Shown here piece by piece: positions 63,592 through 64,000 of a DNA stretch of 64,000 nt. A model generated the notes under the pieces. That model was given only the letters and a program-made list of their open reading frames with translations. It ran no database searches and was not told where the DNA came from. The translations under genes were made by a program, and so were the position numbers. The stretch lies in contig JAOABH010000003.1 of NCBI GenBank assembly GCA_026418455.1, forward strand, positions 248,001-312,000, read 5' to 3'. Position 1 is the first letter of the stretch; every line of letters starts with the position of its first letter. The DNA is from Hydrogenothermaceae bacterium (GTDB lineage Bacteria; Aquificota; Aquificia; Aquificales; Hydrogenothermaceae).

Positions 63592-64000
63592 ATGGGTAAA
63601 CAATACTATCCTGATAGAGATACTATCAAATTACAAACAGAGATTTTGAAATCTAAAAGTTTGTTAGAAGAGGATAAGCTCCTTCCATCATTAGATGGTA
63701 AATTTACTCCTTATAGATACTTTAAACATAATGTTTCTATTGAACCTTTGGACAGTTTTTCTTATAAATCTGTTTTACTCTATCCGGAATTTGAGTCTAT
63801 AAAAGAAAAAGCAAGAGTTGTTCCTTATACTGTTCCAATAGAGAGAAATTTTGCTATAGTTGAGCTTCAGGATTTAACTAATGAGAAAAGAATAACAAAC
63901 TTACTTTATGATGCTATATATGAAGGTATACCTATTTCTGATTTAAAGATAGGTCTTGAAATAGTAACTTTAAGGATGTTAGAAGCTGTTAAAGAGGGAT
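63592..64000 (+). CDS. Hypothetical protein, 5' part (cut by window end)
   Basis: An open frame from ATG 63592 (behind GAGGTGATGAG) to the window end, at least 136 codons: MGKQYYPDRDTIKLQ..., TPYRYFKHNVSIEPL, PYTVPIERNFAIVELQDLTNEKR, LYDAIYEGIPISDLKIGLEIVTLRMLEAV. It contains no motif I recognise. Codon use matches the neighbours. It lies 58 bases after the CobW-family gene and may be its operon partner. Function unknown. Confidence 0.6.
   Translation, partial: MGKQYYPDRDTIKLQTEILKSKSLLEEDKLLPSLDGKFTPYRYFKHNVSIEPLDSFSYKSVLLYPEFESIKEKARVVPYTVPIERNFAIVELQDLTNEKRITNLLYDAIYEGIPISDLKIGLEIVTLRMLEAVKEG

Noticed and set aside
1-64000. CRISPR array, insertion sequence or rRNA genes
   Set aside because: No regularly spaced repeats, transposase-like protein, long terminal inverted repeats or rRNA sequence were seen.

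Overview
The window reads as a chromosomal segment of a thermophilic, chemolithoautotrophic member of the Aquificota, most likely Hydrogenothermaceae (Sulfurihydrogenibium/Persephonella-like). The signs are: very AT-rich DNA with A/T-biased codons; a carbamoyl-phosphate synthase large subunit encoded as a separate N-terminal half, as in Aquifex; a five-gene 2-oxoacid:ferredoxin oxidoreductase in the D-A-B-G-E order known from Hydrogenobacter; and mdh, two-subunit fumarase and sucCD next to it, which together form an arm of the reductive TCA cycle. The genus is an inference; the phylum is well supported.

Layout. 1-338: end of a corrinoid adenosyltransferase. 379-12214: one long co-directional run with a lipoprotein, a small membrane-anchored protein, a metal-type RND efflux pair (membrane fusion protein plus pump), E1alpha/E1beta/E2 of a 2-oxoacid dehydrogenase, a GH57 branching enzyme, a dimeric dUTPase, a ClpP-fold membrane protease and a DUF502 protein. 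12359-13018: a small accessory patch with an orphan gene, a decayed phage Mu gpG-type gene and tRNA-Phe. 13023-22241: housekeeping (folK; rpsB-tsf-pyrH-frr; rimP-nusA-ylxQ-infB; queE). 22238-32216: a PilZ protein, dprA, pnp-rpsO, tRNA-Leu, split carB, a DinJ/YafQ toxin-antitoxin pair, leuS and a universal stress protein. 32259-36161: recG, a DUF1858-like gene, ispF and nadK on the minus strand. 36269-44433: NlpC/P60 hydrolase, hslV, a helicase-dead PriA, hemH (minus), HIT, LapA-like, an archaeal-type class I aldolase, a UDP-sugar decarboxylase, a 32-codon membrane ORF and a PerM/AI-2E protein. 44430-53163: a stand-alone SdhB/FrdB-like subunit, a complete second metal RND operon with its outer-membrane channel, and a divergent OprC/NosA-type copper receptor. 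53323-62266: reductive TCA genes. 62327-64000: an unknown small protein, a CobW-family GTPase and an unknown gene cut by the window end.

How the genes work together. mdh, fumA/fumB, sucC/sucD and the ferredoxin oxidoreductase lie in the order of the reductive cycle from oxaloacetate to 2-oxoglutarate, with only fumarate reductase missing from its slot; an unusual SdhB/FrdB-like subunit sits about 8 kb upstream. The copper side has import (TonB receptor) and export (RND tripartite pump) transcribed divergently from one 0.1-kb gap. Both RND loci start with a small one-helix protein ending in a Lys-Pro-Pro motif, which looks like a shared accessory part.

No single large undescribed system is obvious. 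The strongest leads are the helicase-dead PriA with intact zinc-binding cysteines, the native fourth cysteine in the third cluster of the SdhB-like protein, the copper receptor/pump module with the paired KPP proteins, and the lipoyl 2-oxoacid dehydrogenase in an apparent reductive-TCA autotroph.
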